64,000 nt of DNA from Diphasiastrum complanatum (GCA_029204225.1 CM055097.1:49804600-49868599), one strand, 5' to 3'. Shown: positions 10,106 to 22,828, numbered from the stretch's first letter. Program-made: numbers and translations. Notes: generated from the letters alone by a model not told the origin.

Positions 10106-11930
10106 TGAGCACATCTAGTTCGAAGATAATCAAAGGAATGAAAATGCAACATTTATCTTCCAGGAGATGAGTTGCATGTCCTTTCTGTGAGGAGTTCAGC
10201 TCAAAACTTTGTCTTGTTCGGAATGATTACCTGAAAAGTGTGCCAAAATTTTCAAACTCCTATGGTGCAAGAACTTTGTGGAATTTTCAATGATGATACA
10301 GTGTATGCCATTTAGGATTATTGATCATGCTTACAATCTTTCTTCAGTTGCGCCAGGAATCTCACTCTTTTTGATGTAAGGCATTATTGAGGTTTCATTC
10401 TAAGTGCTGAATTTATACATACATCTTTTTATGGCTGATAGCAGCATTCATCTTTAGCAAGCACAAAGTTGACAATTTTTGACTCATCTAAGGGCATTTG
10501 CATGCCTTTGTATGCCATCTCAACATTGATAGTTTGGAAATCAAACAAGATGAGAGCTAATTTCAGACAAGTTGTTAGCTGGTAATTGTCGTCTGCTTCT
10601 ACATGGAAAGTTTACTGTATTGACAGTTTTCTGTTTGTAACAGGATAAGCCAAAGAAGTACAGTCGACCAATTTCAGTGTACGCTAGCTGTGCAGGCTCC
10701 AAATGGGGAGAGCTCACTTTCAGCGTATGCTAGCTTGAAATGGGAGTGTTTGTTCGCTATTTCTCTATGCCATGGCCCATCAAGAAGTATTTTTTAGTTT
10801 TATAAGAGAGCTCTTGTTTGGAAGAGATCTTATAGTCTGATAAGATCTATTCAGAAAGAATGAGATGAGGAAAAACAGAGGTCTGTTGTTGTGACTTGTC
10901 ATCATAAACTCCTTTTAGTAATGAGATATTTATGTATTTTGCTAAATATTTGGCTACAAGCTTGTCCATGCATTATTGTTTTTTTGTGGTGTTGTAGCGA
11001 GTTCTGCAGGGATCAATTTTCCTGTATGTTAGTGTGCCGTTTGGAGGCCATTGCGATTTAAAATGGAAGTATCCTTTCAAGTTTCGAGATCTTGCTTATG
11101 GCTGTAAAATATTGATCACAGTGTTATACTCATGTACACTATGTATTGGTGTTTGATTGAACCAATCAATTTTATGGTAAGTATCTTTCTCAAATCCTAG
11201 GATTTATAGATCACAAATTACTTCTTGCATCTTGGGTTCAGGCCAATGTTACTAGCTAATGTTTGAAACATTTGAGTTTCAAACACATTGTGCACGATGA
11301 ATTTAAACTTTTTAACCGTTCATTTAAAGTCCCAAACATGACTTAATTATTTGAAAGTTTTTTTTGGGGGTTCTGAGCCATATACATTAGTTTATGACCT
11401 AAGTTGCGTCAGAACGGCATCGTTCTTGAAGCATAGTTCGGAACCCGACAAAAAAGAAGAACAAAAAGAAAAGAAATAAAACTTCAATTAGTTTTTCACA
11501 GCCATTGGAACCTGAGTAGGAGACCCACAAACTAGGAGCAATTAGTAGGTTTCAAAATCTAGGGAGTTATATTGTACACAACGCATATGTGCCAAGTTAG
11601 TGCCTTCTTGTCATGCCTTCGTAGCGATACGGTACTTGCATGTGAAAAACCTGGAGTGTTGAGGAAGAGAGGAAATCAAACCTCATGAGGATCGAGTTTT
11701 GTCACTTATAGAAGTTTGGAATTTGGATTAAGCTTGCTTCAGTTCAGTAATTGCTTGTTTTGTATATGGTGTTAAAGAACATAGTACCTTGCATGATGTG
11801 CAACAAGGTATGACTTGGTAGAAGAGTTCCCAACATGACTTAAAGATCTATTAGAACATCTTCCACGTGCATGAATGCTAGTCCCATAACGTAGAGTCAA
11901 ATGTAACATAATATAATATGTTATGATGCT
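10106..11930. other. 3' flank of the F-box gene, no other gene seen
   Basis: AT-rich sequence that should contain the 3' untranslated region and intergenic DNA. I found no coding homology, LTR or RNA gene. Confidence 0.5.
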
Positions 11931-12062
11931 ATTCAATGCTTTGTGTGATCGAAAAATGTAGCAAGGCAAACTTGGTTTTGATACAACTACGTGTACATTC
12001 AATGCTTTGTGTGATCAAAAAATGTAGCAAGGCAAACTTGGTTTTGATACAACTACGTGTAC
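11931..12062 (+). repeat. 66-bp tandem duplication
   Basis: Unit 11931-11996 is repeated at 11997-12062 with one visible difference (gatcg versus gatca). The near identity points to a recent event. Confidence 0.95.
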
Positions 12063-14240
12063 AATTTACTTAGTATTCCTAATACCTAATATCTTTCATT
12101 GTTTTTTGAACTTTCTAGGCTGTTTTTTAGACTCAAAAAAATCTACAAAGAAAACCAAAAAAAAGGAGCTATGGAACAAAACATTATAGGATCGGAACTC
12201 TTTAAGTTTCGAAATCAATGCATCTATATTTATGAGGTAGGGCTCAAATATAATTCTTGTTTTGATGAATGAGCATGTAAAAGCAAGAGTCTTTACAATC
12301 TATGGTAAATGATAGAAGCCATCATCTTTCATGAAAAAAGCCTTGTACTCATCTTGTTTTGATCCACATGGACAATTTTCATAATCGTTGTTGCATTCTA
12401 CAAACTTACATTGGAAGACCATCCACTAAACTAATAACAAACATACATCAAATACTAGGTAAGAAATATACATAAACAACATCAAACATTGAAAGAAGTG
12501 TTGTGTGCCCATTGCACAATCACGTCAACAAAAACAAAATTGTTTTGAGTTTGTGAATATTGTAGTTACTAATGTGATATGGTATACCACTCTCTTTAAG
12601 ATTGATTCTAGATGACATTAGAGTGCAATGTACGACTACTAAATAGAATTTAGAGACGATACTATATTGTCTACTTCTTGAAGCTTTGTAAAAAAACCCG
12701 TTAAGAATCTATGCTTGTATTGATAGAAGACATAGGTCATTTTCTATAATAGTGATGCTATCGAGCTTCGTTCTCAGCGTTGTTCTCATCAAGATCTTTT
12801 GAGTTTAGAATGATCCTCCTGCATCGGCTCAGCCTCAGAGTTTGCAACATGGGATGAAGTAGCACTTGATTGTGAAGTAGCCATAGCAATTTTGATATCT
12901 CTAATCTGTTAAGTGATGTCCCATATGTCTAACCCCTCTTATTTGGTAGTTTTTTCAGCCTCCAAGAAAACCATACGGTACATCTCCCTAGTCCTTTGCT
13001 TGTAGCAAAGATAACTCTAGCTTCTCAAAGCTTTGTGCTTTGACCTTATTAAGGACACATGGTGAAATATACAAATGCTAGCATATCGATGGCTTTAAAT
13101 GTTTTTCTACTTTTTGTGGATCAAGGAAAAAGTGCTCAAATTCACATCACAAGGTAACACTACTTTTGCTAAGAGTTCTAATGTCCAATTCATGCTATTT
13201 AGGCAAGAATGCTCTATAAGACTTCTATGATCACAAAACCCTCCACCTTTGTGATTCAAATTGTGCCAATTGTCTACCAAAATTTTGCCCAATGTTATTG
13301 TACATATTCGAATGAATTATCAAATTTTCTTGTTTTCAACCCCATTCGTGTACCTCTCCACAATAGTGATCCACCCAATATTAACATATGCACTCAATTT
13401 TTGATCTATATGCAACCATTGTGTATGGATCAAAATGTTACAACATGCAATGGAGAATGCATTATCTCCCATCTCACAAGACAAAAATTCTATATCACAA
13501 TGGTTAAGAAGTGCATGAAGATAAGTCAAAAGTAGTGCATGAACTTACTCTCTTGGATCATGCAATCTATCGACTTATAAATGAAGCCTATGGGTGCTTC
13601 ACTATTTCTCAAAAATCCAGAAAAGCTTGAGAATGGGTTGGCAAAGATTAACAAATTTTTTTGCTTCATCTATCATGTATTTTAAATACATAAGCACTTA
13701 AAAGTGCATAATATCCATGGTAAGCTTTGTTGGGCCCAGAAGGAATTATTAGCCTTAATAATGAAGTGTTGAACCATGTAGAGAATCCTATATAGCATCA
13801 TAACTATGATAGATGACAATACATAGATCAATAGCATAACATAAACCATTCAGATACATGGAGAATAAATTTTTTTACTAAACATCAAAGCTCAAGCTCT
13901 TTGACAAAAAAGATGAATTCCAACAAGTGTATAATTCATCATTGGAGAGGGCGTGGTAATCTCTCAAGGTCCAAAAGATCTTTGGTGCCATGTGTTGTAC
14001 ATGCATGTTAGTTATCCATGAAGCGTCACTTACTAACTTCAGCTCTAGGTGTCAAGTGGACCATGTGTCCTGCTTGAACTTACTTACTGAAATGTGAATA
14101 AGAGGGGTTCACGATTTATTCAATTAATATCTCCATGGCATATGCACAACTTTTCAAGTTATAATTACACAAAGCCTATACAGGTATTAAATCCCATGTT
14201 AATCTAGTTCCATTCATATTGTTGTAGTTTTACATGCATT
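12063..14240. other. No gene recognised; contains one copy of a dispersed repeat
   Basis: AT-rich sequence. On the minus strand a 31-codon ORF starts near 12885 (MATSQSSATSSHVANSE) and is followed by stops; it may be a transposase or gag relic but I cannot name it. The segment 13675-13772 is a diverged copy of 22122-22210. Confidence 0.4.
13675..13772 (+). repeat. Dispersed repeat, copy 1
   Basis: Shares the core GTTGGGCCCARAAGGAATTA and flanking tracts with 22122-22210. Family unknown. Confidence 0.6.
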
Positions 14241-14249
14241 GTCGCATAG

Positions 14250-14720
14250 TTTACAGAAATACTTTATTACTGAAGACAGACATCAGAATGGCAACCGACT
14301 TGTCGAGGAAGCCCGACTTGCCAAAGAAGTTCGACTCACCCGACTTGTCAACTTAACCGACTACCGTGGACCATCAAGATTAGTCGACTTCATCGACCTC
14401 ATATCAGCAGCGACACGCTCGACTCCAAATAGTTGAAGCCTTCTCACGCTCACTTTCTGTACTATGTAACTACTTTGACAATTACAACAATAGCCACGAT
14501 CTACTCTAGATGGCACAACAACTCTATTCTCTTCTTGTACATACATCTGCACAATTGTAAATTGTATATAGAGATAACAATTGTAATAAAATGATATGCC
14601 ATTAGAGACAAATACTATAGATGCTTTGATACATCGATTCTTCCTTTCAAACTGATTGTCAGTAATAAGCTCATAATTTTTATAGAGCGGAGTTAGCTTC
14701 TTGAGCACGCGATTTCGCCC
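14250..14720 (+). repeat. LTR-like segment rich in TCGAC/CGACTT
   Basis: The first 170 bases repeat short CGACTTGTCGA-like words. The style is the same as the U3 part of the Copia LTR at 40235-41074, but no direct alignment is possible by eye. The second half has the short AT-rich runs usual for an LTR R region. Borders, primer site and partner LTR are not found. Confidence 0.3.
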
Positions 14721-14749
14721 GCAAATGTATTGTGCTCACATCATCAATC

Positions 14750-16175
14750 TGACTTGTATTTTAATACATATCAATTTAAATGGACTATTGTCTTGTTCTT
14801 GCCTTCAGATCTTTGTCAGTGTTGCATGCATTTGGCTCCTTAATAGCCTTTGACGAGTTTGTGTGCTTCGCTTTGATGGAGGTGGCTGCTGCGTCTCAGT
14901 CTCGTCCATGCCTTTAGCATACAACGAATCTGGGATTTCAATTGTTCATTCTCAGTAATAGACTTAAGATACTCAGAATGAGCATCCACGCCTCAACAAT
15001 GAACAATTCTTTCTAGTTGAATCGGTTTTTGTTTCTACAATTCAGATAATTTAGCTTTAATCTCTGTAATCATGTCCTCCGCACCAAGAAACTCTGATGT
15101 GCACGTGGTCTTGTACAAGCGGCCATTGCAGCTTGTTCGTCTGAAAACTCTGTCAAGTTCGTCTTACAATCAATCTCGTTCTTCATACAGAGGATCCAGC
15201 AGTTTGGTTTGAAATTCTTTCATCAGTCTATCCTAAACAGTCTGCCATTGACCTTTAAAACCCCCTTCTTGGCACAACAACTATGTAAGACTTCCATCGA
15301 TGTCTGTTTCAACAATGTGTCGTCTAATTTTTTTCTGTAGTCTGATGTTTTCAGCTTTTACAAATTTGACTTTCGACACTTCTTATTGTAAGTGTTGAAT
15401 GCATTGCTGAGCGTCAACAAGCTAGCTTTCACAGGTACTTCATTGCAGTCAGATTTCAACTTCTGTTGCACCACCTGTAGCTTAGTGTCTTTCAATTTGT
15501 CTTTCTCCTTCGCAGTTTTTATTTTCTTATGTAAATTAGCACATTCTTCATTTACTTCTATTAAAGAATCCCACAGTTTCAAGATTTCAGTCTTCTAATT
15601 ATTTATGGTACTATCCATGGCAAATAAATAATAAAACATCTGTTTTATGTTAGAATTTAAAGCAGTGAACCAGGGTGGCGAATACAAACTTTCAATGCAA
15701 TTGGGCCAAAATTTATCTGTTCTCCATTGAGTGCAAATCATATATACCACAAATTTGTGATTAATATAGTTGCATCAACATCTTGTCGAATATAAAATAT
15801 GATTGTCATACTTATAAAATACTTGAAGTTTTATATGGATGATATGAGAAATCTCATATCCCTCGATCGGAACAAACAATCTTGGCATGAAAATATCCTT
15901 CGGAATATCATCTTTGTGGGTAAATGGAATACTTCCCGGTGTTGGCAAATGAAGAGCGTCAACAAATATTTCTTTTGTAACTTCAAAAATTTGTCTCGTA
16001 TGGCTATAGAGATAGATATATGAGTACTTTTCATAATGGTATTCACAAATTCTGTCCAAACCTCTGGAATCAAGATAGAAGGATCCACCTTAAGAAATCC
16101 TTCAATCTACAATTTTTGGGCTATAGTTTGCAACTGGGAGAAATTCGACTTTGATCGAATTTTCAAATTCACCAT
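14750..16175 (-). pseudogene. Decayed long ORF of unknown family, downstream of a Gypsy integrase
   Basis: Reading the minus strand from an ATG near 16175 gives a nearly continuous but broken protein. In order it shows KSNFSQLQTIAQKL, VDPSILIPEVWTEFVN, a segment EIFVDALHLPTPGSIPF, then FYKYDNHIL and FYYLFAMDS. It then has a Lys/Glu-rich region (LWDSLIEVNEECANLHKKI, AKEKDKLKDTKLQVVQQKL) that should form a coiled coil, and a Cys-containing tail. At least two frame changes and several stops are present. It lies 3' of the integrase of the same strand (16805-17640). It could be the gag of a separate element or an extra ORF after pol; I do not recognise the family. Confidence 0.4.
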
Positions 16176-16804
16176 AGCACCGGATGCAGAGGAGGGTGTG
16201 TGTTAAAAAAAATTACGATGAAAAAAAAAAAAAACCAGAGACGGACAGATTGTGCTCTGTGATGCAAGTCCATTTCCTTCATCAAAAAGCAAAAAGTGAT
16301 TTTACAACGTAACCAAATAACTTATCATAACGACTTATGGTGCATTAATCAACAAGTATGGAAAGTAGCCATACGTGTTGTGTGTAGTCAACGTGGTAGT
16401 AATGATTGTTTATTATTAATAATATTTATTTTTTATTATTTAATATAATACAATATAATAATCAGAAAGATTAAAAAATAAAATAGTAGATGTATCGAAT
16501 AATGTTGAGAGCCAACTTATCAAATTAAATTCAAAGACAAAATTCAAAAATTGAATATTCGAAAACAATAAACCAAAGATCGAGTGGGTCAAGTAGTCAA
16601 AAAGAAAATTGAAACAATCAAAGTTCAAAAAAATTAAAATATATTGAAACCAAACTAGCACTAAATTGACAAGATTAAAAGTTGCGAAATCTTTGAAAAA
16701 TAATCTGAAGGACTAGACAACAACAAAAAAAAAAAAACAATACTAAAAATTAGACAAATTAAAATTCGAACAAAAGATACAATTTGAATATCAATTTTAG
16801 TAGT

Positions 16805-17640
16805 AATATTTTTTAGCTGAGACACCATTGATCCTTGTATTCTATAACTTTCCTTCAAGATCTGTCAATTGCAATGTTCCATTATCATATACTTCAAAAA
16901 CCTTATATGGTCTCATTCCATGTGTATGTAGTTTACTAGGAAATTTCAAATGTCGGGGATCATATACTAGAGCTCAATCTCCTATTTTCAATACAAATTT
17001 TTGTCAAAAATCGTCATACTGCCTCTTCCACTTCGATTGTACGATTTTTGTTTTCTTCATAGCTTCTTATCAGTCTTCCTCCAGTTTATTAATAATTTGA
17101 AGACAATATTGCATACTATCATTCAGCTTCATTCGCTCTTTAACTTGAATTTGATAGCTTAGAACTTCAAATTCGACAAGTAAAATCGGGTACATTCCAT
17201 AAACAAGATAGTATCGAGTCCTTGCTGTAATTTTTTTCAGTATTTTGGTAAGCCCAAAGTGTAGTTTCTTATCCCAATATGCCGAATGTGCTATACTGAT
17301 TTGTTCACAATCTTACAAAGTATTCCATTAGCACATTCCATCAAACTATTTGCTTTCGGATTATAGGGGGTTGTTTTTCCGATGTTTAATGATTAAATGT
17401 CTTGTCAGAAGCCGAATTGTCTCATTTAAAAAGTGCAGTCCTTTGTCACTTACCAATTCGAGCGAACATCCATAACGTGTAATTATATTATGAAACAAAA
17501 GCTTAGCCACTCTTTTAGATTCAATCTTTCGAGTTGTCTCATCTTCAACTATCTTCATCGCATAATGAATTGCTACCAAGATGTAGCTTACATTCATAGA
17601 AATGTAACCTTGAACTTGTGGGTTTGAAGTAATGTTTTCA
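16805..17640 (-). pseudogene. Gypsy integrase, C-terminal half (antisense)
   Basis: On the minus strand the text reads SYILVAIHYAMKIVEDE, then NIITRYGCSLELVSDKGLHFLNETIR (second catalytic Asp in SDKG), then after a frame change AYWDKKLHFGLT and YYLVYGMYPILLVEFEV. It ends with VYDPRHLKFPSKLHTHGMRPYKVFEV and YDNGTLQLTDLEG, the usual C-terminal integrase fold. These motifs place it in the Ty3/Gypsy group. The first catalytic Asp and the zinc-binding domain were not found upstream, so the fragment is truncated as well as frameshifted. Confidence 0.8.
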
Positions 17641-17746
17641 ATGGCAAGAGATGATTTTGCTCCTGCAACTTTGTAACAATCAAAATAATTTTCTCGAATT
17701 TCATCGCCTTCGAGTTGATTCTATGAAAAATAGAAAAAGTTATCTA

Positions 17747-18270
17747 TGTTGAGTTAGGGGCCATATCGACTTTTTTGTGTGATTGATTACACATGTTAGT
17801 AGGAGATTAGGCCAATTTTGGCATTAGAGGTAACTCGAGCCAATGCACATGCCACATGATGATTAGGCCAAATCCAAGAGTAAGTTAGGCACTTGACACA
17901 TGTCATGATGGTCAAGGGCTAGTGACACTTCCTATGTGTTGTATTGAGCTCATGTGACCAATCACAAGTTAGAGATCCATGAAATTGGTCAAATCAAGTT
18001 TTAGGGTCACTATGTCACTAAGCCAATCACATTTAGAGGAGGAAAAGAAGGGGTCCAATCATGTTTCACTCCCCTTCACCTCAATTTGCTACTTATATGT
18101 GTCTTAGATCAATTTTATGGAAGTTTTTTGGAGTTAAGAGATTTTCTACATTTTGGAGCATTTTTGGCTTTCTCTCTCTACTCGAATTTTGTTAGTTAGT
18201 TTCCTCTCTACTCGAGAGCAAGGCTTTTCCACACTTAGTTTTATTCTTTGACAAGCACACATGTGAATGT
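17747..18270 (+). repeat. Possible LTR remnant
   Basis: Begins TGTTGAGTTAGG and ends with a pyrimidine-rich block and TACTTGCA before protease-like coding begins. No second copy is seen, so this is only a suggestion. Confidence 0.2.
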
Positions 18271-18336
18271 ACTTGCATGAGTGATATATGCATGTTTTCA
18301 TGTGCTCTTGCCTTGATTTGTGAGATAGATCTTGGT

Positions 18337-18650
18337 CAATCTTCAGTGGACTATGGATCTACTCATAATTTCATTAACTTTGGTCTTGTGCGAAAACTCA
18401 GCCTAAAAAATGAAGCCGGTATCCATAGATGTCGAGTATATCTAGCTTCAGGTGCAGAGTTGGAGACGTGAGATGTTAAAGTTCCAAGACTTCCAATTTG
18501 GATCCAAGATTATAGAGAGTTAACAAATTTTCATGTTTTAGATTTAGCACGTACAGACATAATTCTAGGATACAAGTGGTTATTTAATAAGCATCCTGAG
18601 ATAGATTTAAGAAGCATGTTCTCTCTTTTCAGGAGGGTAAAGAAGTAGTT
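18337..18650 (+). pseudogene. Gypsy protease remnant
   Basis: SSVDYGSTHNFINFGLVRKL corresponds to the VD(S/T)GSTHNF active site; the residue after Asp is Tyr (codons D-Y-G at 18349-18357), which should abolish activity. ARTDIILGYKWLFNKHPEID is the second conserved block. Confidence 0.75.
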
Positions 18651-18819
18651 TTGGAGACAAATATGTATATCCATCTGGGATGAGTTCATTTGCTAATGTA
18701 ATGGAAATTTTTGATTAACAATATGAAGCTTATTTGCTAAACCAATTTTGGATTTATCTGAAATGCATCTAAGTAGTTGCGAATTGTCAAAGATTAGACT
18801 TAGATCAGGAGCAAATTGA

Positions 18820-19960
18820 GAAGAATAAGATATTGTCTGAATTTAAAGATGTATTTCCAGAAGAATTACCTCATGGAATACCGCCATCTAGATCGGTAGA
18901 CCATAAGATAGAGTTAATTCCAGGTAGTCACCCTATCTCTAGACAACCTTATAGGTTCTCTTAGAAGGAAGGGATAGAAATCACTAAGCAAATTGAAAAT
19001 TACTTGAAGATGGGTCATATTCAGCCAAGTAAGTCACCTTGGGGTGCTCTTGTTCTTCTTAAATCAAAGAAAGATGGAGGCTTCAGGTTGTGTGTGGACT
19101 ACAAGCGATTGAATAAGGTAACTATTAAAAATAAATATCCTTTGCCTCATGTGGATGATCTGGTAGATCGGTTAGATGGAGCTAAATACTTCACAAAGTA
19201 GATCTTAGAACCGGATATCATCAGATTAGGATTGATCCGAATGATGTGCAAAAGATTGGTTTTTGGACGAGATTCAGATCATTATAAATTTCTCGTTTTC
19301 TTTTTGGGTTGACGAATGACCAACTACATTCCAACAGATGATGAGCGATCTTTTTCATCCATATTTAGGGAAGTGTGTGGTTGTATTCTTAGATCAATTG
19401 AAGATTATGCAAAAGCGACAGTACCTTTAAATTATTTGACTAAAGGCAGAGTTAATAAAAAGAAAAAGAGAGGTCAACCTAGTGAGCCTATTGAGTGGAA
19501 TGATGAATTGAACCAATGCTTTGGGAAACTCAAGCAAGTGGTTGCTTAAGCACCTGTTTTACAGATCGCGAATCCTGATATACCTTACGTCGTGCGAGCT
19601 GACGCGAGTGATTTGGCAATAGGAGCAATTCTTCTACAGGACGATAGGCTGATAGCATTTGAAAGCAAGAAACTCACGGGGCGTCATTTGCGTTACACAA
19701 CTCAGGAGAAGGAGTTATTTGCTGTGATACATGCACTTAAAACTTGGAGGCATTACCTTTATGGTAGTTAGTCTATAGTGTATATAGATCACCAGCCTCT
19801 AAGTTACTTTTGTAATCAGAATGATATGAGGGGTCGTAAAACTCGTTGGGTTGAGCTTATGTAGGAATTTGATCATGAAATCCGTTACGTCAATGGTAGC
19901 TCTAACCAAGTTGTGGATGCGCTAGTCGGATTGGTGAACTAAATGAACTTTCATTCACCT
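18820..19960 (+). pseudogene. Gypsy reverse transcriptase and RNase H, with RT deletion
   Basis: RT starts at FKDVFPEELPHGIPP and continues through [44 protein letters not shown] and KYFTK. The motif VVFLD at about 19380-19395, where the catalytic (F/Y)xDD should be, is cut after the first Asp and joined to the connection domain (DYAKATVPLNYLTKG). RNase H follows with VVRADASDLAIGAILLQ, FESKKLTGRHLRYTTQEKEL, HALKTWRHYLYG and GSSNQVVDAL. Stops interrupt several blocks. Confidence 0.85.
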
Positions 19961-20044
19961 AGATTCCACTGATCTATATCTTTCACTGAGAGGGAGGTGT
20001 GAATCAGATCATTTTGGTCCCATATGGAAGATGGTGGAGAAAGA

Positions 20045-20202
20045 AAAAAATGAGAGTAGAGAGTGGAATAGATATTTACTCATAGGGGTCTCAGGTTCCT
20101 AGGAAAGATAAGAAGATAGTAGGAAAAAATGAGAGTAGAGAGTAGAATAGATATTTACTCATAGGGGTCTCAGGTTTCTAGGAAAGATAAGAAGATAGTA
20201 GA
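20045..20202 (+). repeat. 79-bp tandem duplication
   Basis: Unit 20045-20123 is repeated at 20124-20202 with very few differences. It sits in the region where the integrase N-terminal part was lost. Confidence 0.95.
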
Positions 20203-20229
20203 ATAGTTCTCTATCCGAGGTGGTTTCCT

Positions 20230-21010
20230 ATTTCGGAATGGGAAAATTTGTGTACCAATTAATGAAGAGTTAAAGAAGAGGATTTTTTATGAGTAGAGAT
20301 CCTAAATTTAAAGGTCACTTTTGGTCAAATGTTTTCCATAAGCTAGAAACCTTGTTTAGTTTTAGTTCTTCTGATCATCCTGAATCAGATGGCCAGACTG
20401 AGAGAACTAATCAGACTATGGAGGATATGCTGAGAACATATGTGTCTCACAAGCAATCTCAGTGGGAAGATTATGTTCCTTTGATTGAGTTTGTTTATGA
20501 CAATAGGAAACATTATGCTACAAGTTATAGTTCGTTTACGCTGATGTACGATTTTCAGCCTAGATCTTCGGGGAGACAAAGTCCGTTCAGATCCAGAAAG
20601 TTGTGGATTTCTTGCATGATATGCATGAAATGTTGCAAGTGGCCTGTGATTGTATCTAGAGTGTTCAGGATAGATCTAAGCACTACACTGATTCTAAGAG
20701 GTCTCCCATAGATTTTAAAATTGACGACTGGGTATATCTTAGAATACCTAAGGATTGGTACGGGGAAGCTAAATTGTCTACCAGATATTGTGGACCGTTT
20801 CGGATTATAAAGATCATAGGTTCTTCAGCTTACGAACTAGATCTTCATAACAAGTCTACAACTCACCTTGTGTTTCATTTAAGCCATTTAAAATTAAGTT
20901 TACATGAAGGTGACGTAGTTGGTTCAGAGGAAGATCTTATCCATTTGGAGGACTTATCGCTTAGTGTCCTTTGGAATCTGAAAAGGTACTTAGAACTAGA
21001 GATAAACAAT
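20230..21010 (+). pseudogene. Gypsy integrase, C-terminal half
   Basis: DPKFKGHFWSNVFHKL, DHPESDGQTERTNQTMEDMLR (the Glu of the catalytic core is in TER) and WEDYVPLIEFVYDN are followed by YLRIPKDWYGEAKLSTRYCGPFRI and AYELDLHNKSTTHLVFHLSHLK, the C-terminal fold. The zinc finger and the first Asp are deleted; the second Asp site has become SRDP. Confidence 0.8.
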
Positions 21011-21027
21011 TGAGAAATCATTCTATC

Positions 21028-21126
21028 TCTGAGTGCTTGATTAGGTGGAAGGGACGAATTGAGGATGATGATTCATGGGAGCAGGTCAAAAGCATAAAGA
21101 AGAACTTCCCTGATTTTCACTTCTAG
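21028..21126 (+). pseudogene. Chromodomain of the Gypsy integrase
   Basis: ECLIRWKGRIEDDDSWEQV and KNFPDF match the aromatic-cage part of retrotransposon chromodomains (usual form EYLVKWKGY...TWEP). Chromodomains guide chromovirus integration to marked chromatin. It is out of frame with the preceding integrase text. Confidence 0.75.
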
Positions 21127-21140
21127 AGATAGAAGTGGTT

Positions 21141-21154
21141 CAAGGGGGGAAGAA
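21141..21154 (+). other. Polypurine tract
   Basis: CAAGGGGGGAAGAA lies directly before the LTR start TGTTATGTCC, as required for plus-strand priming. Confidence 0.75.
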
Positions 21155-21690
21155 TGTTATGTCCATGTCTCGAACAAGAGAATCAGAATAATTCCTGACG
21201 TGGATAGCCGGTCACTCGAGTTGTATGTGTTTATTAGTTATGCTAAGTCATTCCGGACGTGGTCGTTACAAGTAATTAATAATCATATGAGGGCCCAGAC
21301 CTATAATTGGACATAGGAGCACTTGCATGGTTAATGACTGCTTTCATGCAAGAATAAGAGGTCAATAGCTTAATATAGGTTGCATGGGGATCCTAAGGGG
21401 AATATTCTCTCCTCTTGGAGAGGATACATACCATGGAAACTCGCCCATCTCCCTATTGGAATTTCAGATTCTTGATCCAGGTTTTTTCTCCTCTCTTGCA
21501 TTCATTCACTATGGCTTGGGGGTGAAGGGTTAGGGTATTGACTAGCCTCTTCATGTTGGTTGGGTTGTTTATGCTCCACCGGTGTCCTTTTGGTTTGCAT
21601 CTGACAGGATTCTTGAAGATCTTCACTTGGCGACCGTTATAGTCATCTTCAAGTTTTGTGTTATTAATAATAGCCAGAAATCAAAATTAT
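21155..21690 (+). repeat. 3' LTR of the chromodomain Gypsy element
   Basis: The start is fixed by the purine tract; the end is approximate. An inverted fragment of the same LTR family lies at 42715-42876, and a related LTR is the solo copy at 50618-51101. Confidence 0.7.
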
Positions 21691-22828
21691 CTTTCACAAT
21701 TTTAATTAGGGTTTGAAGGTTGCTTTGAGAAACCTTTTCTTCAATTTTCCAAGGGTATATTTGAAGAAGTGCATATTGAGTTTGAATTTAGAAATTCTCA
21801 CACATTTGTCGACTTGGAAAATCTCACTAGAAAGTCAAAGCTTCACATGAAAGATTGCACTAAGACAAAATGTTATTCTTAATATTTAAAGCACGAGGCT
21901 TGAATATATCAGTTCAAATTGCGTGTAGGGCCAACGAAAGCAGATTGTAACAATATTGTTGTCTTTCCAAAATTTTCAAATTGGCTCTGCTTAATCGATA
22001 AATTGACTTTTGGATAATTGAGTACCTTTGAAATTTTCACAATGTGCGAGCACCACAAAGTGTGGTAGGGTGTCTCCTCCACTTGTTCAATCTCTTGGTT
22101 TCCCTCTTTGTCATTCATCTTTAAATACGTAAGTGCCTATAAATGCATAATAATATTTATTGTTAGCTTTGTTGGGCCCAAAAGGAATTATTAGCCTCGA
22201 GAATGAAGGTGGGTCTCACTTTAGAGTTTAGACACCTCAAAGTGTCTTAGATAAGAATAACAATCCAAACAAGGCCTAAAATAGACTTAATAGGGGCTAT
22301 CAAGGACTAAATGAAGTAGATGACAATTAAATATAGCTAAGTCATGGGTTTTACCTATAAGTAAACGTTAGACATCATTTTTGAAATCTTTTGGCTCATA
22401 TGAACTTGGAATCTGTACCTCCTCCTCTTGTGAATGAAGTATGGATCATCCTTGCTAGGTCACCACTCTCATGTGCCCAATCCACATGAATTCATGCTTT
22501 TTAAAGCTCAATAAATGTTGGCAATAAAGGGTATCTACTCAATTTTAATGTGTTTCCATGGAGGTTCTTGTCTATTTTGTTTCTTGTGGCTATATAATCA
22601 CAAGATGCGTTGTACTTTTCTTGTTTGTAGCTTTAATTTCATGGTTATTGTTGTTTTATTGGGAGACATATGCCTATTTATTCATTAGCGAGAAAAGTTG
22701 GCAATACGCAATAGTTTTTTCAACATACTTTGTCATTACATGGAAAGGACCCTTGTGACCTCATGTGCCACGTAGTGACTATCAAAAGAGGGGGATAGAC
22801 CATAATTCATCCTTGGTAAGGGGTAAAG
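21691..22828. other. No gene recognised; second copy of a dispersed repeat
   Basis: AT-rich sequence. The segment 22122-22210 is a diverged copy of 13675-13772. No coding homology. Confidence 0.45.

Larger units (their letters stand above)
18280..21690 (+). mobile_element. Gypsy element of the chromodomain lineage, collapsed
   Basis: Protease, RT, RNase H, integrase C-terminus and chromodomain are readable in order, followed by a purine tract and a 3' LTR. Two internal deletions (in RT near 19395 and before integrase near 20285) and many stops make it dead. The 5' LTR and gag are missing. Confidence 0.85.
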
